Of a stretch of DNA of 64,000 nucleotides, positions 9,001 to 16,924 are shown piece by piece (the first letter of the stretch is position 1; each line of letters begins with the position of its first letter). The stretch comes from Parabacteroides sp. (GTDB taxonomy: Bacteria > Bacteroidota > Bacteroidia > Bacteroidales > Tannerellaceae): contig JAGBDR010000034.1 of the NCBI GenBank assembly GCA_017937385.1, positions 1-64,000 of the forward strand, read 5' to 3'. The position numbers were made by a program, and so were the translations under genes. Under the pieces are notes generated by a model. That model saw only the letters and a program-made list of their open reading frames with translations. It did no database searches and was not told the DNA's origin.

Positions 9001-9617
9001 AGCCCGGACATTACAAATATCGGGATATCAGCGGGCCGGACGGAACTCCGGATGGTGTGATCAATGAGTACGACAGAACTTATATCGGTTCTCCTCATCC
9101 TAAATTTGTAGGAGGTCTGAACTTCACGATCGAGTACAAAGGGTTTGACCTGAGCGGACAGTTCTATGGAAGCTATGGAAACAAAGCGGTGAATTTCCTG
9201 AAACGTTTTACGGATTATTCCTTGTTCAGTGGTGGACGCAGCTATGACCGCCTGTATAATTCATGGGGTAGCCCTTATCTGTCTGACAACTCGAAAGCGA
9301 AGCTGCCGATTGCAGAATCGAACGACACGGAAAGCCAAGCTCCCTCTACTGCATTTATCGAAGATGCTTCTTTCTTACGTTTGCGCAACTTGATGTTGGG
9401 ATATGATTTCGCCCGTTTGTTGAAACAACCCGGAATTACGAACTTGCGTGTGTTTGCTCAAGTTTCCAATCTGTTTACGCTGACGAAGTATTCCGGATTG
9501 GATCCGGAAATCAATATGAAGGGGACCGGAATAGATGCTGCGAAGAATTGGGGTATCGATTCAGGTGCTTGTCCGACCCCGCGACAGGTGTTGTTCGGTG
9601 TAAGTTTAGGATTTTAG
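6078..9617 (+). CDS. SusC/RagA-type TonB-linked outer membrane transporter with STN domain
   Basis: 1179 aa. A long basic N-terminus and signal peptide (hydrophobic core about 25-40) precede an STN domain (about 48-120), which talks to FecR. A carboxypeptidase-regulatory-like beta-sandwich follows (about 139-210, VTGIVKDVTGEPVVGANV), then the plug (from NEVVVVGYGTRKAGEITG at 215) and a large beta-barrel ending in GVSLGF, a typical aromatic-terminated barrel strand. It imports a large ligand, probably an oligosaccharide, with the SusD-like lipoprotein encoded 34 bp downstream. The substrate cannot be read from sequence. Start could also be M24. Confidence 0.96.
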   Translation: MNKKFLSRVFCIKNQRCKHFFRIMKLTSLLLFVLIYCLHAENTNSQNLRITVKQSNVELQNVLSIIEKQTEYLFVYDKYVNVNRKVSVDLKDRPLEEVLGNLFKGTDVKFAIDGNYVILSPRQKSDKTESAVVAQRKRVVTGIVKDVTGEPVVGANVVEKGTTNGTITDQDGRFSLEVQPNASIMITYIGFETQTHVVTGNVLNVVMSEDSQALNEVVVVGYGTRKAGEITGAVSTVKADEIRKLAITSAGDALKNVAGVTTLQSNTPGSEPTILIRGIGTINDSRPLWIVDGVPDGKVNPNNIETITVLKDAASQAIYGTRAANGVILVTTKSGKKNEKARVSVNLRSGFVQNTNHYKMLNTREYGEMLWLQAKNEGITNYSHPLYGSGATPDIPDYIYPNRGVNVDESLYDDKMINQDGTDTYLITKANKQGTDWAKEIERTAQYHDISVDVSGGSETTMYAFQSGYLKQEGVLKWTGMDRYNLQSNITSDVTKWLQVGENLGVTYSEIYGNMVNNSQSAVISQAYRMQPIIPVYDIGGNFAGTRVGGDTGNARNPVGLLYNDRFDKRKTLAVNGNAFAKISPISGLNLKSLFGFTYSYTDYKDIEYVDLSWAERQSVDQLTREESYTKQWNWTNTADYSKRIGAHDFTVLVGTEAVANIYTFVTASRSDYMFKDPLYIELNTGSSGRTNYGNISEWSLFSVFGRVNYSYDDKYLFEGVIRRDGSSRFGGNNKYGTFPAFSLGWRVSNEEFMKPTRNWLTSLKLRGGYGVTGNDRIGNYNSFSQFGMNNWGSYYDITGANSTEGQFGFYQTTFGNMNVKWETTHTSNFGLDATLFEHLSVGLDIWKRNTKDMLFPKAIPMVMGDISAPYVNVGKMKNKGIDLEIGYNGTALGNELRYSLNATISHYKNKIVDLSGEENETLNGGGFENQFYTRAEKGTSFPEFYGYIVDGIFQTAEEAAAWPTAFGGNGSYNKPGHYKYRDISGPDGTPDGVINEYDRTYIGSPHPKFVGGLNFTIEYKGFDLSGQFYGSYGNKAVNFLKRFTDYSLFSGGRSYDRLYNSWGSPYLSDNSKAKLPIAESNDTESQAPSTAFIEDASFLRLRNLMLGYDFARLLKQPGITNLRVFAQVSNLFTLTKYSGLDPEINMKGTGIDAAKNWGIDSGACPTPRQVLFGVSLGF

Positions 9618-9651
9618 TAGGTTCACTTATTCAAAGTATGAGATATAAAGT

Positions 9652-11400
9652 ATGAAAAATATAGTTGCATCAATCAAATTAGGGTTATTAACGGGATGTA
9701 TGACACTGTCATGTTCCTGCAGTGATTTTCTGGACAAGCAACCGCCGGCTTCAACTGCCGGGGCTGCGCTGGAAAGCGAACAGGGAGTAGAGGCAATTTT
9801 GATCGGCGCTTATGCCGATTTGGATGGCATCGATCGCTTTGGTGGAGCGTTGGGCGCAGACTGGGTTTTCGGCAGTTGTGCTTCGGACGAGTGTTATAAA
9901 GGTTCGGAACCGGGTGATAATATGGCGATGAATGCTGTCGAACAGTACATGACGATGCCGGACAATGAATGTGTGACAGAAAGGTGGCGTTCGTGTTATG
10001 ATGGCGTTTCCCGTGCCAATCAGGTGTTGCAGTTCCTGCATGGAGCACAGGACGGCAATTATCCGTTGAAGAAGGATCGTGCCAGACAGGTGGAAGGAGA
10101 AGCGAAATTCTTGAGAGCGTGGTATCATTTCCAGGCCAATAAGGTATTCAGAAACATACCGTATATAAAAGCGCAGTATGAGGTCGATTTTGATCCGGTC
10201 AATACACCCAACAAAGATGCCGGCTGGAATGAAATCGAGGCGGATTTGCAGTTTGCAATCGACAATTTGCCGGAATCATTCCCGGGCGAACCGGGCCGTG
10301 CGACCAAGTATGCCGCGATGGTGACCAAGGCACACGCGCACCTGTTCCAGGGAGAGTATGCGGAAGCGAAAACGTTGCTGGATCAGATCATCAATAGCGG
10401 ACGGTTCAGATTGGTAGAGAATTTCTTCGATAACTTTGATGAACGGACGGAAAATAACGAAGAGTCCATCTTCGAGTTCCAGGCTTCTTCCGGTGGGTCA
10501 AGTGCCATTACGTTAGGGATGCAGGGACCTTGTATGCACCAAAAAGGCCCGGCTTCCGGAGGATGGGGATTCTTCCAGCCTTCCCAATCGCTGGTGGATG
10601 CGTTTCAGGTTACCTCTGAAGGACTGCCTTATTTGGACATTGCGAACAGGCCGACATTGAAAAACGATATGGGCATATCCAGTACGGAGGACTATACTCC
10701 GAGCGAACAGGAGGTTGATTTGCGCTTGGACTGGACGGTTTCCCGCAGAGGCGTCGATTATCTCGGATGGGGTATCCATCCGGGAGCGGAATGGATCCGT
10801 TCCCAGTCGTTCGCCGGTCCTTATATGACGAAAAAGTATATGCATTTCGAAGCGACAAAAGACCAACAGTTGTGGAATGGGTTCAATAACAACCGGAATT
10901 ACAGGATATATCGTTATTCTCATGTGATTTTGTGGAGAGCGGAATGTGCTGTGGTCGATGGTGATTTGGAGAAGGCCCGCGAATTGGTGAATATGATCCG
11001 TAACCGTGTCAAGACAAGTACTCCGGTCATGGGACGTTGCCTGTCCACTAATTTTGCCGAAGGTACCGAGCTGGTTGTGGATTGGGATAAGCCGGCGGCT
11101 AACTACAAGACGGAGCCGTATCCTGCCGGCCATATCGCCTTTTCTTCTCAGGAACAGGCTTGGAAAGCGGTCCGGACAGAGATTCAGTTGGAGTTTGCTA
11201 CGGAAGGCCATCGGTTCTTTGACCTGCGTCGCTGGAATATTGATAAGGAGGTGTTGGACGACTTCATCGTGCGTGATTCGAAATTCCGCGATTTCATGCA
11301 GGGAGTGACCTATTCAACCAACAGGCGGTATTGGCCGTTGCCACAGACGCAGATTGATATTCAGGAAGGCGTTTTGTCGCAAGATCCGGATTATATGTAA
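9652..11400 (+). CDS. SusD/RagB-type nutrient-binding outer membrane lipoprotein
   Basis: 582 aa with a lipoprotein signal peptide ending near MTLSCSCSDFLDKQPP (Cys21 the likely lipidated residue; Cys23 possible). The body shows SusD features: TPR-like helices in the first half (YHFQANKVFRNIPYI, KAHAHLFQGEYAEAKTLLDQI) and the C-terminal GHRFFDLRRWN and YWPLPQTQID motifs. It lids the SusC-like barrel encoded upstream and captures the glycan at the cell surface. Homologues of this length are usual. Confidence 0.95.
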   Translation: MKNIVASIKLGLLTGCMTLSCSCSDFLDKQPPASTAGAALESEQGVEAILIGAYADLDGIDRFGGALGADWVFGSCASDECYKGSEPGDNMAMNAVEQYMTMPDNECVTERWRSCYDGVSRANQVLQFLHGAQDGNYPLKKDRARQVEGEAKFLRAWYHFQANKVFRNIPYIKAQYEVDFDPVNTPNKDAGWNEIEADLQFAIDNLPESFPGEPGRATKYAAMVTKAHAHLFQGEYAEAKTLLDQIINSGRFRLVENFFDNFDERTENNEESIFEFQASSGGSSAITLGMQGPCMHQKGPASGGWGFFQPSQSLVDAFQVTSEGLPYLDIANRPTLKNDMGISSTEDYTPSEQEVDLRLDWTVSRRGVDYLGWGIHPGAEWIRSQSFAGPYMTKKYMHFEATKDQQLWNGFNNNRNYRIYRYSHVILWRAECAVVDGDLEKARELVNMIRNRVKTSTPVMGRCLSTNFAEGTELVVDWDKPAANYKTEPYPAGHIAFSSQEQAWKAVRTEIQLEFATEGHRFFDLRRWNIDKEVLDDFIVRDSKFRDFMQGVTYSTNRRYWPLPQTQIDIQEGVLSQDPDYM

Positions 11401-11421
11401 TTTTATGGGTATGTGATGACT

Positions 11422-11480
11422 GTGTGTCAGAACTTGTCCCCGCGCCTGACGCTGGGCCGCAGAGAGCAGTTCTGACACAC
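11422..11480. repeat. REP-like stem-loop element, copy 1
   Basis: Perfect 13-bp inverted repeat (GTGTGTCAGAACT at 11422-11434; its complement at 11468-11480) around a 33-nt GC-rich interior containing CCCCGCG. A similar element is at 48046-48106, so it looks like a dispersed repeat. It sits between susD and the next gene and may act as an mRNA stability or attenuation structure. Confidence 0.7.
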
Positions 11481-11520
11481 TTCATGTTTCAGATCATTGA
11501 TTTATAAATATATTAGGTGT

Positions 11521-12651
11521 ATGGATACGAATTATAAACGTTTGGAGTCGCTTGATGTTTTGCGGGGCTTCGATTTGTTTTGCCTGGTGGCATTGTCTGG
11601 GATCTTGCATTTGCTGAGACCGGTTGTCGCAACTTCTTGGTATGATTCTTTTTTGTGGAACTTCTCGCATGTGGCGTGGGAAGGTTTTTCTCCTTGGGAT
11701 TTGGTCATGCCGCTTTTCATGTTCATGGCAGGTGTTTCGATGCCGTTTTCGTTGTCGCGCTATAAAGAGGATCCGGACAAATGGGCGGTCTATCGGCGTA
11801 TGCTCAAACGTGTACTTTTGCTTTGGATTTTCGGGATGATGTGCCAAGGGAATCTGTTAGGGTTGGACCCGAATCGGATTTATCTGTATTCAAATACGTT
11901 GCAGTCGATCGCGACAGGCTATTTGGTTTCTGCTCTGCTGTTTCTCCATGTGCGGCCGTCTGTGCAGGTTCTGACGGCGTTCGGCCTGTTGATCACGTAT
12001 TGGTTGGTGATGCAGTTTGTCTCCGTTGATGGTTATGGCGCTGGCGATTATACGAAGGAGGCGAATATGGCGGAATGGATAGACCGGGCGGTTTTGGGAC
12101 GTTTTCGCGATGGAGCGATTGTTGAGAACGGGCAAGTCGTGTTTTCCGACATTTACCGGTACACCTGGATTCTGAGCAGCCTGAATTTTGTTGTGACGGT
12201 CTTGACCGGGGCTTTTGCCGGCCAGATTTTAAAGAGCGGGCTGGACCAGAAGCGTAAATGGCAGTGGTTGTTGGGGATCGGTGCCGTCATGGTCGCTTTG
12301 GGCTGGCTGTGGGGGTTGCAATTGCCGGTTATCAAGAAGATCTGGACGAGTTCGATGGTTTTGGTCAGTAGCGGTTATTGCTTCCTTTTGATGGGACTGT
12401 TCTATTATTGGATCGATTATAAAGGGCACAGGAAACATCTGACTTGGCTGAAAGTGTATGGCATGAATTCGATTGTGGCTTATATGCTGGCCAACGTGGT
12501 TGATTTCAGTAGTATCGGCCGGTCTCTTTTCCGGGGTATGGAACAATATCTGGGAGAAGGATATCCTTGCTTGATCAAGCTGTCGTCGGTCTTGATTATT
12601 TATGGGATCTTGTGGTTGCTTTATAAGCATAAAATATTTTTGAAAGTATAG
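11521..12651 (+). CDS. DUF5009/HGSNAT-like multi-pass membrane acyltransferase
   Basis: 376 aa starting MDTNYKRLESLDVLRGFD. The LxSLDVLRGFD opening is the hallmark of the heparan-alpha-glucosaminide N-acetyltransferase / YeiB-like membrane family. About ten hydrophobic helices follow, with a conserved-looking PLFMFMAGVSMPFSL segment and a C-terminal VYGMNSIVAYML stretch. By analogy it may move acetyl groups from cytoplasmic acetyl-CoA to a periplasmic sugar. Its place in the SusCD operon suggests it modifies the imported glycan; this is inference. The upstream TTG start was rejected. Confidence 0.82.
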   Translation: MDTNYKRLESLDVLRGFDLFCLVALSGILHLLRPVVATSWYDSFLWNFSHVAWEGFSPWDLVMPLFMFMAGVSMPFSLSRYKEDPDKWAVYRRMLKRVLLLWIFGMMCQGNLLGLDPNRIYLYSNTLQSIATGYLVSALLFLHVRPSVQVLTAFGLLITYWLVMQFVSVDGYGAGDYTKEANMAEWIDRAVLGRFRDGAIVENGQVVFSDIYRYTWILSSLNFVVTVLTGAFAGQILKSGLDQKRKWQWLLGIGAVMVALGWLWGLQLPVIKKIWTSSMVLVSSGYCFLLMGLFYYWIDYKGHRKHLTWLKVYGMNSIVAYMLANVVDFSSIGRSLFRGMEQYLGEGYPCLIKLSSVLIIYGILWLLYKHKIFLKV

Positions 12652-12675
12652 GAACAGTTTGATTGGATTATAAGT

Positions 12676-15366
12676 ATGCGGATGCATTTCAAAAAGGATC
12701 TGTTTATAGGGTTGTTTCTGTCTCTTTCTTGTCTGGTACAGGGGCAAGAGGAGGTGACGAATGCTTTTGACGACTTGAAGAGACAAGGGACAGTCGTAGA
12801 TGAGGAGAATTGCGAGATGCGCCAGAAGGCATCTCCTGAGGCTGTGGAAGCCTTGATACGGGAAAATCCGGCTTCCGGTTATTTCTGTTTTACGGAAGAC
12901 CGGATGTACGATATCCGGATGGCGGATGCTCTTCCTCAACGGTGGACGGATCGTCCGGCGGCCTTGAGGACCCAGTTGAGTGGCGATTGCCATCCCGGTG
13001 AGTTCTATACGTGGCAGGTCGGGGTATTCGCACCTTATAAAACATTGTCTGATGTTTCGGTCTCTTTTTCCGATTGGAGAAATGAAAGAGGCGGGAAGAT
13101 ACCGGCTTCGGCATTCCGGTGTTTTAATTTGGGAGGAACGGACACGAAAGGCAGATCGTTCCGAAAACAGGTGAATGTAAACAAAGGGGAGGTGCAGGCC
13201 TTGTGGATGGGTGCCGATATCCCGGCTGATGCGTCGGGGGTGTACAAAGGCACCGTCGTCATACGCCCCGCTCATGCCCGGCCGGTCGAGATCGTATGTG
13301 AACTGCAAGTGAAAGGCCGGCCGCTGGATGATGGAGGCGACGCCGAGGGGTGGAGGAAGTCGCGCCTGCGTTGGCTGGATTCATCCATTGGAAATCTGTC
13401 GGAACCGACTGCTCCTTATGTTCCGGTCCGGATGGAAAAGCACGCCATCTTTTGGCTGGGAGGGACGATGTCTTTGTCGGAAGCCGGATTGCCCCGGTCT
13501 ATTTCTACGCATTATGATTCCGATAACCGGTTGTCCGCCCAAGCCGATAATGCCTTGTTGGCGAAAGAAATGGTGTTTGTGGTGGAAACGCAACAGGGGC
13601 AGGAAAAATGGAAGACCGGAACAACCCGGATCACGGAGCGGAATCGGGCTTCCGTCAGTTGGACAGTCAATAGCAGAAGCCGTAATTTTCAACTGGTTTG
13701 TACCGGAAGTTTCGGTTTTGACGGCCTGGCAAGTTATCAGATAGAGGTAAAAGCCTTGCAGGATGTGCAGGTAAAAGATATCCGTCTGGAAGTTCCTTAC
13801 ACCTCTTATGCTGCCAAGTACATGATGGGATTGGGACACAAAGGCGGGTTTCGGCCGGACTCCTTGATCCGCTGGCGATGGGATGCGGATCTTCATCAGG
13901 ATAAAATCTGGATGGGAAACGTGAATGCCGGTTTGAACTTTTGCTTTAAGGACGAGAATTATGTCCGGCCGTTGGTGAATATCTATTATGCTTTGGGAAA
14001 ATTGAATTTGCCGGAATCTTGGGGCAATTCGAACAAAGGGGGAATCGATATTCTTCCGGAAGCGGACGGTTGTGTCCGGTTGAACGCATACAGTGGCGAA
14101 CGCCTGATGCGGAAAGGGGAAACCTTGCATTATCATTTCAATATGTTGGTGACACCGGTAAAACCGCTTAATCTGAAAGAACTGGCGGAAAAGCATTTTT
14201 ATCATTCCAACAGCGATGTCAGTGCCGGATATATCCCGGCAGCTCTGAAGGCGGGGGCGAATATGATCAATGTCCACCATAAGAAAGACATTTATCCGTT
14301 TATCAACTATCCGTATCATGACGATGCTGTACCTGATCTGAAACGATTTATCGCGCAGGCACATCAGCAGGATTTGGATGTCCGGTTGTATTATACGACT
14401 CGTGAATTGACGGTGAAGATTCCTGAGTTGTGGGCTTTGCGCAGTTTGGGAACGGAAGTGATTCATGACGGCCCGGGACGGGATGCGCGGACGTTGATTC
14501 ATCGGAATGGTCCGCATGAATGGTTGAACAAGAATTTGGCCACTCATTTTATCCCGGCATGGTATAATGCGTTCAAGGAGGGCAAATATGCCGGCGATAT
14601 GGATATTTCGGTTATCACGACTCCGGATTCCCGTTGGAACAATTATTACCTGGAAGGGTTGGACTGGATGATTAAGAACTTGGGGCTGGATGGCATCTAT
14701 ATAGACGACAGCGCGTTGGATCATCAGACCATGCAGCGGGCACGTCGCATCCTGGATGCGGATGGAAAGCGGCGTCTGGTCGATATGCATTCGTGGAACC
14801 ACATGAACCAGTGGGCCGGCTATGCCAATTCGATGCATCTGTATCTGGAGTTGTTGCCTTATGTGGACCGTATGTGGATCGGCGAAGGGTTCGGATTTTA
14901 CAATACTCCTGATTTCTGGCTGGTTGAGATGTCCGGCATTCCTTTCGGACTGATGAGCGAAACGTTGGATGCCCGCAATGTGTTCCGGGGAATGGTGTAT
15001 GGGATGCTTCCTCGCTTGCCGTGGAGCGGCAATCCGGTTCCTCTGTGGAAACTGTGGGATGAATTTGGAATAAAGGACGCCTGGATGCGGGGTTACTGGG
15101 ATGAACGGTGTCCGGTAAAGACCGGCAATGAAGATATCGTGGCCACCGCTTATGTCAAAGAGGATAAAGCGTTGGTTGTGTTGGCCAATTGGACGGATTT
15201 CCCTCAAACGGCTCATCTTTCATGGGATGAGGAATTGCTCGGGTTCAAACCCTCTTCTTGTTCGCTTCCGGAGATCCGCGAGGTGCAATGGGGAGGAAGT
15301 TTCTCTTTCCAGAAACCTTGCGAGATCATGGGTAGGGGAGGATTGATCCTGTTGTTGGAGAAATAG
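12676..15366 (+). CDS. Large secreted glycoside hydrolase candidate, GH123-N/DUF6067-like
   Basis: 896 aa with a Sec signal peptide (cleavage near LSCLVQGQ). The N-terminal third looks beta-sandwich-like. The region from about 520 has TIM-barrel-like strands: INVHHKKDIYPFINYPYH, LDVRLYYTTRELT, then LDGIYIDDSALD (about 673-684), where acidic residues could be catalytic, then the HSWNHMNQWAGYANSMHLYL stretch. The end is a beta-sandwich-like domain (VVLANWTDFPQ). From memory this resembles DUF6067/GH123-type proteins of Bacteroides PULs. Co-location with SusCD supports a glycan-degrading role. Substrate unknown. Confidence 0.72.
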   Translation: MRMHFKKDLFIGLFLSLSCLVQGQEEVTNAFDDLKRQGTVVDEENCEMRQKASPEAVEALIRENPASGYFCFTEDRMYDIRMADALPQRWTDRPAALRTQLSGDCHPGEFYTWQVGVFAPYKTLSDVSVSFSDWRNERGGKIPASAFRCFNLGGTDTKGRSFRKQVNVNKGEVQALWMGADIPADASGVYKGTVVIRPAHARPVEIVCELQVKGRPLDDGGDAEGWRKSRLRWLDSSIGNLSEPTAPYVPVRMEKHAIFWLGGTMSLSEAGLPRSISTHYDSDNRLSAQADNALLAKEMVFVVETQQGQEKWKTGTTRITERNRASVSWTVNSRSRNFQLVCTGSFGFDGLASYQIEVKALQDVQVKDIRLEVPYTSYAAKYMMGLGHKGGFRPDSLIRWRWDADLHQDKIWMGNVNAGLNFCFKDENYVRPLVNIYYALGKLNLPESWGNSNKGGIDILPEADGCVRLNAYSGERLMRKGETLHYHFNMLVTPVKPLNLKELAEKHFYHSNSDVSAGYIPAALKAGANMINVHHKKDIYPFINYPYHDDAVPDLKRFIAQAHQQDLDVRLYYTTRELTVKIPELWALRSLGTEVIHDGPGRDARTLIHRNGPHEWLNKNLATHFIPAWYNAFKEGKYAGDMDISVITTPDSRWNNYYLEGLDWMIKNLGLDGIYIDDSALDHQTMQRARRILDADGKRRLVDMHSWNHMNQWAGYANSMHLYLELLPYVDRMWIGEGFGFYNTPDFWLVEMSGIPFGLMSETLDARNVFRGMVYGMLPRLPWSGNPVPLWKLWDEFGIKDAWMRGYWDERCPVKTGNEDIVATAYVKEDKALVVLANWTDFPQTAHLSWDEELLGFKPSSCSLPEIREVQWGGSFSFQKPCEIMGRGGLILLLEK

Positions 15367-15370
15367 TCGT

Positions 15371-16819
15371 ATGTTTAATGTTAAATGGAAGATTGGAATG
15401 AATTCACATTCGAGAAGAAAGTTTCTGAATCATATATGGAAGGGTTGTTTAGGTATGGGCATGGCTGGTACGTTGCCCTCTTGTGTAGGGGATCGTACCG
15501 CTGCAATGCCTGATCTGCCGGTGGTCGATGAGGTGGATATCTGTGTACTCGGAGGAAGTTGTACGGGAGTGTTTGCGGCGGTAAGGGCGGCCCGTTTGGG
15601 GGCTACGGTCGCGATTGTTGAAATGCAGAATGCTTTTGGCGGGGTGGCGACTAATTCTTTGGTGAACGTCTGGCATTCCTTGTATGATGTAGGAAAGACA
15701 CAACGGATCATTGCCGGTTTGACGCAAGAGGTCATCGACCGTCTGAGCAAACGCGATGCGGTCGAGCGCAACGCAAATCCGAGTTCGGCTTATCGGCTCA
15801 ATTCGCAGGAGTTGAAAATCGAGTTGGACGAATTGGTCTTGGAATCCGGCATTCATCCTTATCTTCACACCCTGTTTTCCGAACCTTGTCTGGATAGCGA
15901 CGGGAAGCTTGTGGGAGTGGTTGTGGATGGAAAATCGGGAAGAGGGATCATCAAGGCGAAGTATTTTATCGATGCAACCGGTGATGGGGATTTGTGCTAT
16001 CGTTTGGGGCTCAATACCTATACCTTTGATTTGCTGCAACCCCCGACGGCTTGTGCGCATCTGGAAGGACTGGATTTGGGGGCGTACGAGAGTGTGTTGA
16101 AAGAACATGGTGCGGAGTTTGATATCCCGTCCGGAACGGCTTGGGGAGTGTATTTGCCGAATACTCATGCTTTCATGTTTGCCGGAACCCGGGTTTATGG
16201 TGCGGACTGTTCGGATGCCGGAAACCTGACAAAGGCGGAAATGGAAGGGCGGAGGCAGGTTCGTGCCATTATGGATATGATGCGGAAATATGGGCCGGAT
16301 GGGAATATACCGCGTCTGGTGACGTTGCCTTCCTATATCGGGGTGCGGGAGACGAGGCATGTCGAGTGTCTTTATCAGGTGAGCGATGAAGATGCACTGT
16401 ATGGGAAACGTTTTGAGGATGCCATTGCCAATGGCAGTTATGTCTTTGACCTGCATCATCAGGACAAGCCGGGATTGACGTTCCGGCATTTGGATGGTAC
16501 GGAAATTTATAGCAGACCGGGTTTCCCTGACCAGGTTGGAAGATGGAGAGAAGAAACGGAGGTGAATCCGACCTTCTATCAGGTGCCTCTTCGTTCTTTG
16601 ATACCGAAGAAGCATGATAATCTGATGCTTGCCGGCCGAATGCTCGATGCTTCGATTGTGGCTTATTCGGGTATACGGGTTATGGTTAATCTGAACCAGA
16701 TCGGGGAAGCGGCGGGAGTCGCCTCATATCTGGCATGGAAACAGAAAGAAAAGATAAAGAACGTTGCTGCCAAAGAAGTACGGGAAGTACTTAGAAAAGG
16801 CGGATCGATCATTCTCTGA
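15371..16819 (+). CDS. Exported FAD-dependent oxidoreductase
   Basis: 482 aa. The N-terminus holds a twin-arginine-like motif SRRKFL and a hydrophobic stretch ending in LPSC, suggesting export (Tat or lipoprotein; not certain). The FAD-binding Rossmann segment is DICVLGGSCTGVFAAVRAA, where the usual third glycine of GxGxxG is Ser. Also present are the family motifs DATGDGDL and, near the C-terminus, LAGRMLDAS plus NQIGEAAGVAS. This fits the FAD_oxidored (PF12831) family common in PULs. Start is 4 bp after the glycosidase stop; ATG 15398 (MNSHSRRKF) is an alternative. Substrate unknown. Confidence 0.85.
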   Translation: MFNVKWKIGMNSHSRRKFLNHIWKGCLGMGMAGTLPSCVGDRTAAMPDLPVVDEVDICVLGGSCTGVFAAVRAARLGATVAIVEMQNAFGGVATNSLVNVWHSLYDVGKTQRIIAGLTQEVIDRLSKRDAVERNANPSSAYRLNSQELKIELDELVLESGIHPYLHTLFSEPCLDSDGKLVGVVVDGKSGRGIIKAKYFIDATGDGDLCYRLGLNTYTFDLLQPPTACAHLEGLDLGAYESVLKEHGAEFDIPSGTAWGVYLPNTHAFMFAGTRVYGADCSDAGNLTKAEMEGRRQVRAIMDMMRKYGPDGNIPRLVTLPSYIGVRETRHVECLYQVSDEDALYGKRFEDAIANGSYVFDLHHQDKPGLTFRHLDGTEIYSRPGFPDQVGRWREETEVNPTFYQVPLRSLIPKKHDNLMLAGRMLDASIVAYSGIRVMVNLNQIGEAAGVASYLAWKQKEKIKNVAAKEVREVLRKGGSIIL

Positions 16820-16881
16820 GAAGTAGCAGTTGTGTTTATTTTAATATATGACTTTTTGTTAACGAGGTAGAATTGAGAAGA

Positions 16882-16916
16882 AAGAGAGTGTGAAACCATC
16901 TGGATCACACTCTCTT
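16882..16916. terminator. Bidirectional terminator
   Basis: Perfect 12-bp stem (AAGAGAGTGTGA 16882-16893 with TCACACTCTCTT 16905-16916) and an 11-nt loop, followed by GTTTTTG. It lies between the convergent FAD oxidoreductase and minus-strand secreted-protein genes. Confidence 0.85.
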
Positions 16917-16924
16917 GTTTTTGT

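Noticed and set aside
7020-9098. A 692-codon open frame on the minus strand across susC
   Set aside because: Antisense shadow of the SusC gene; no family motifs, and the plus-strand frame is clearly the gene.
13381-15216. A 611-codon minus-strand frame across the glycosidase candidate
   Set aside because: Antisense shadow with a His/Arg/Ile-rich, motif-free translation.
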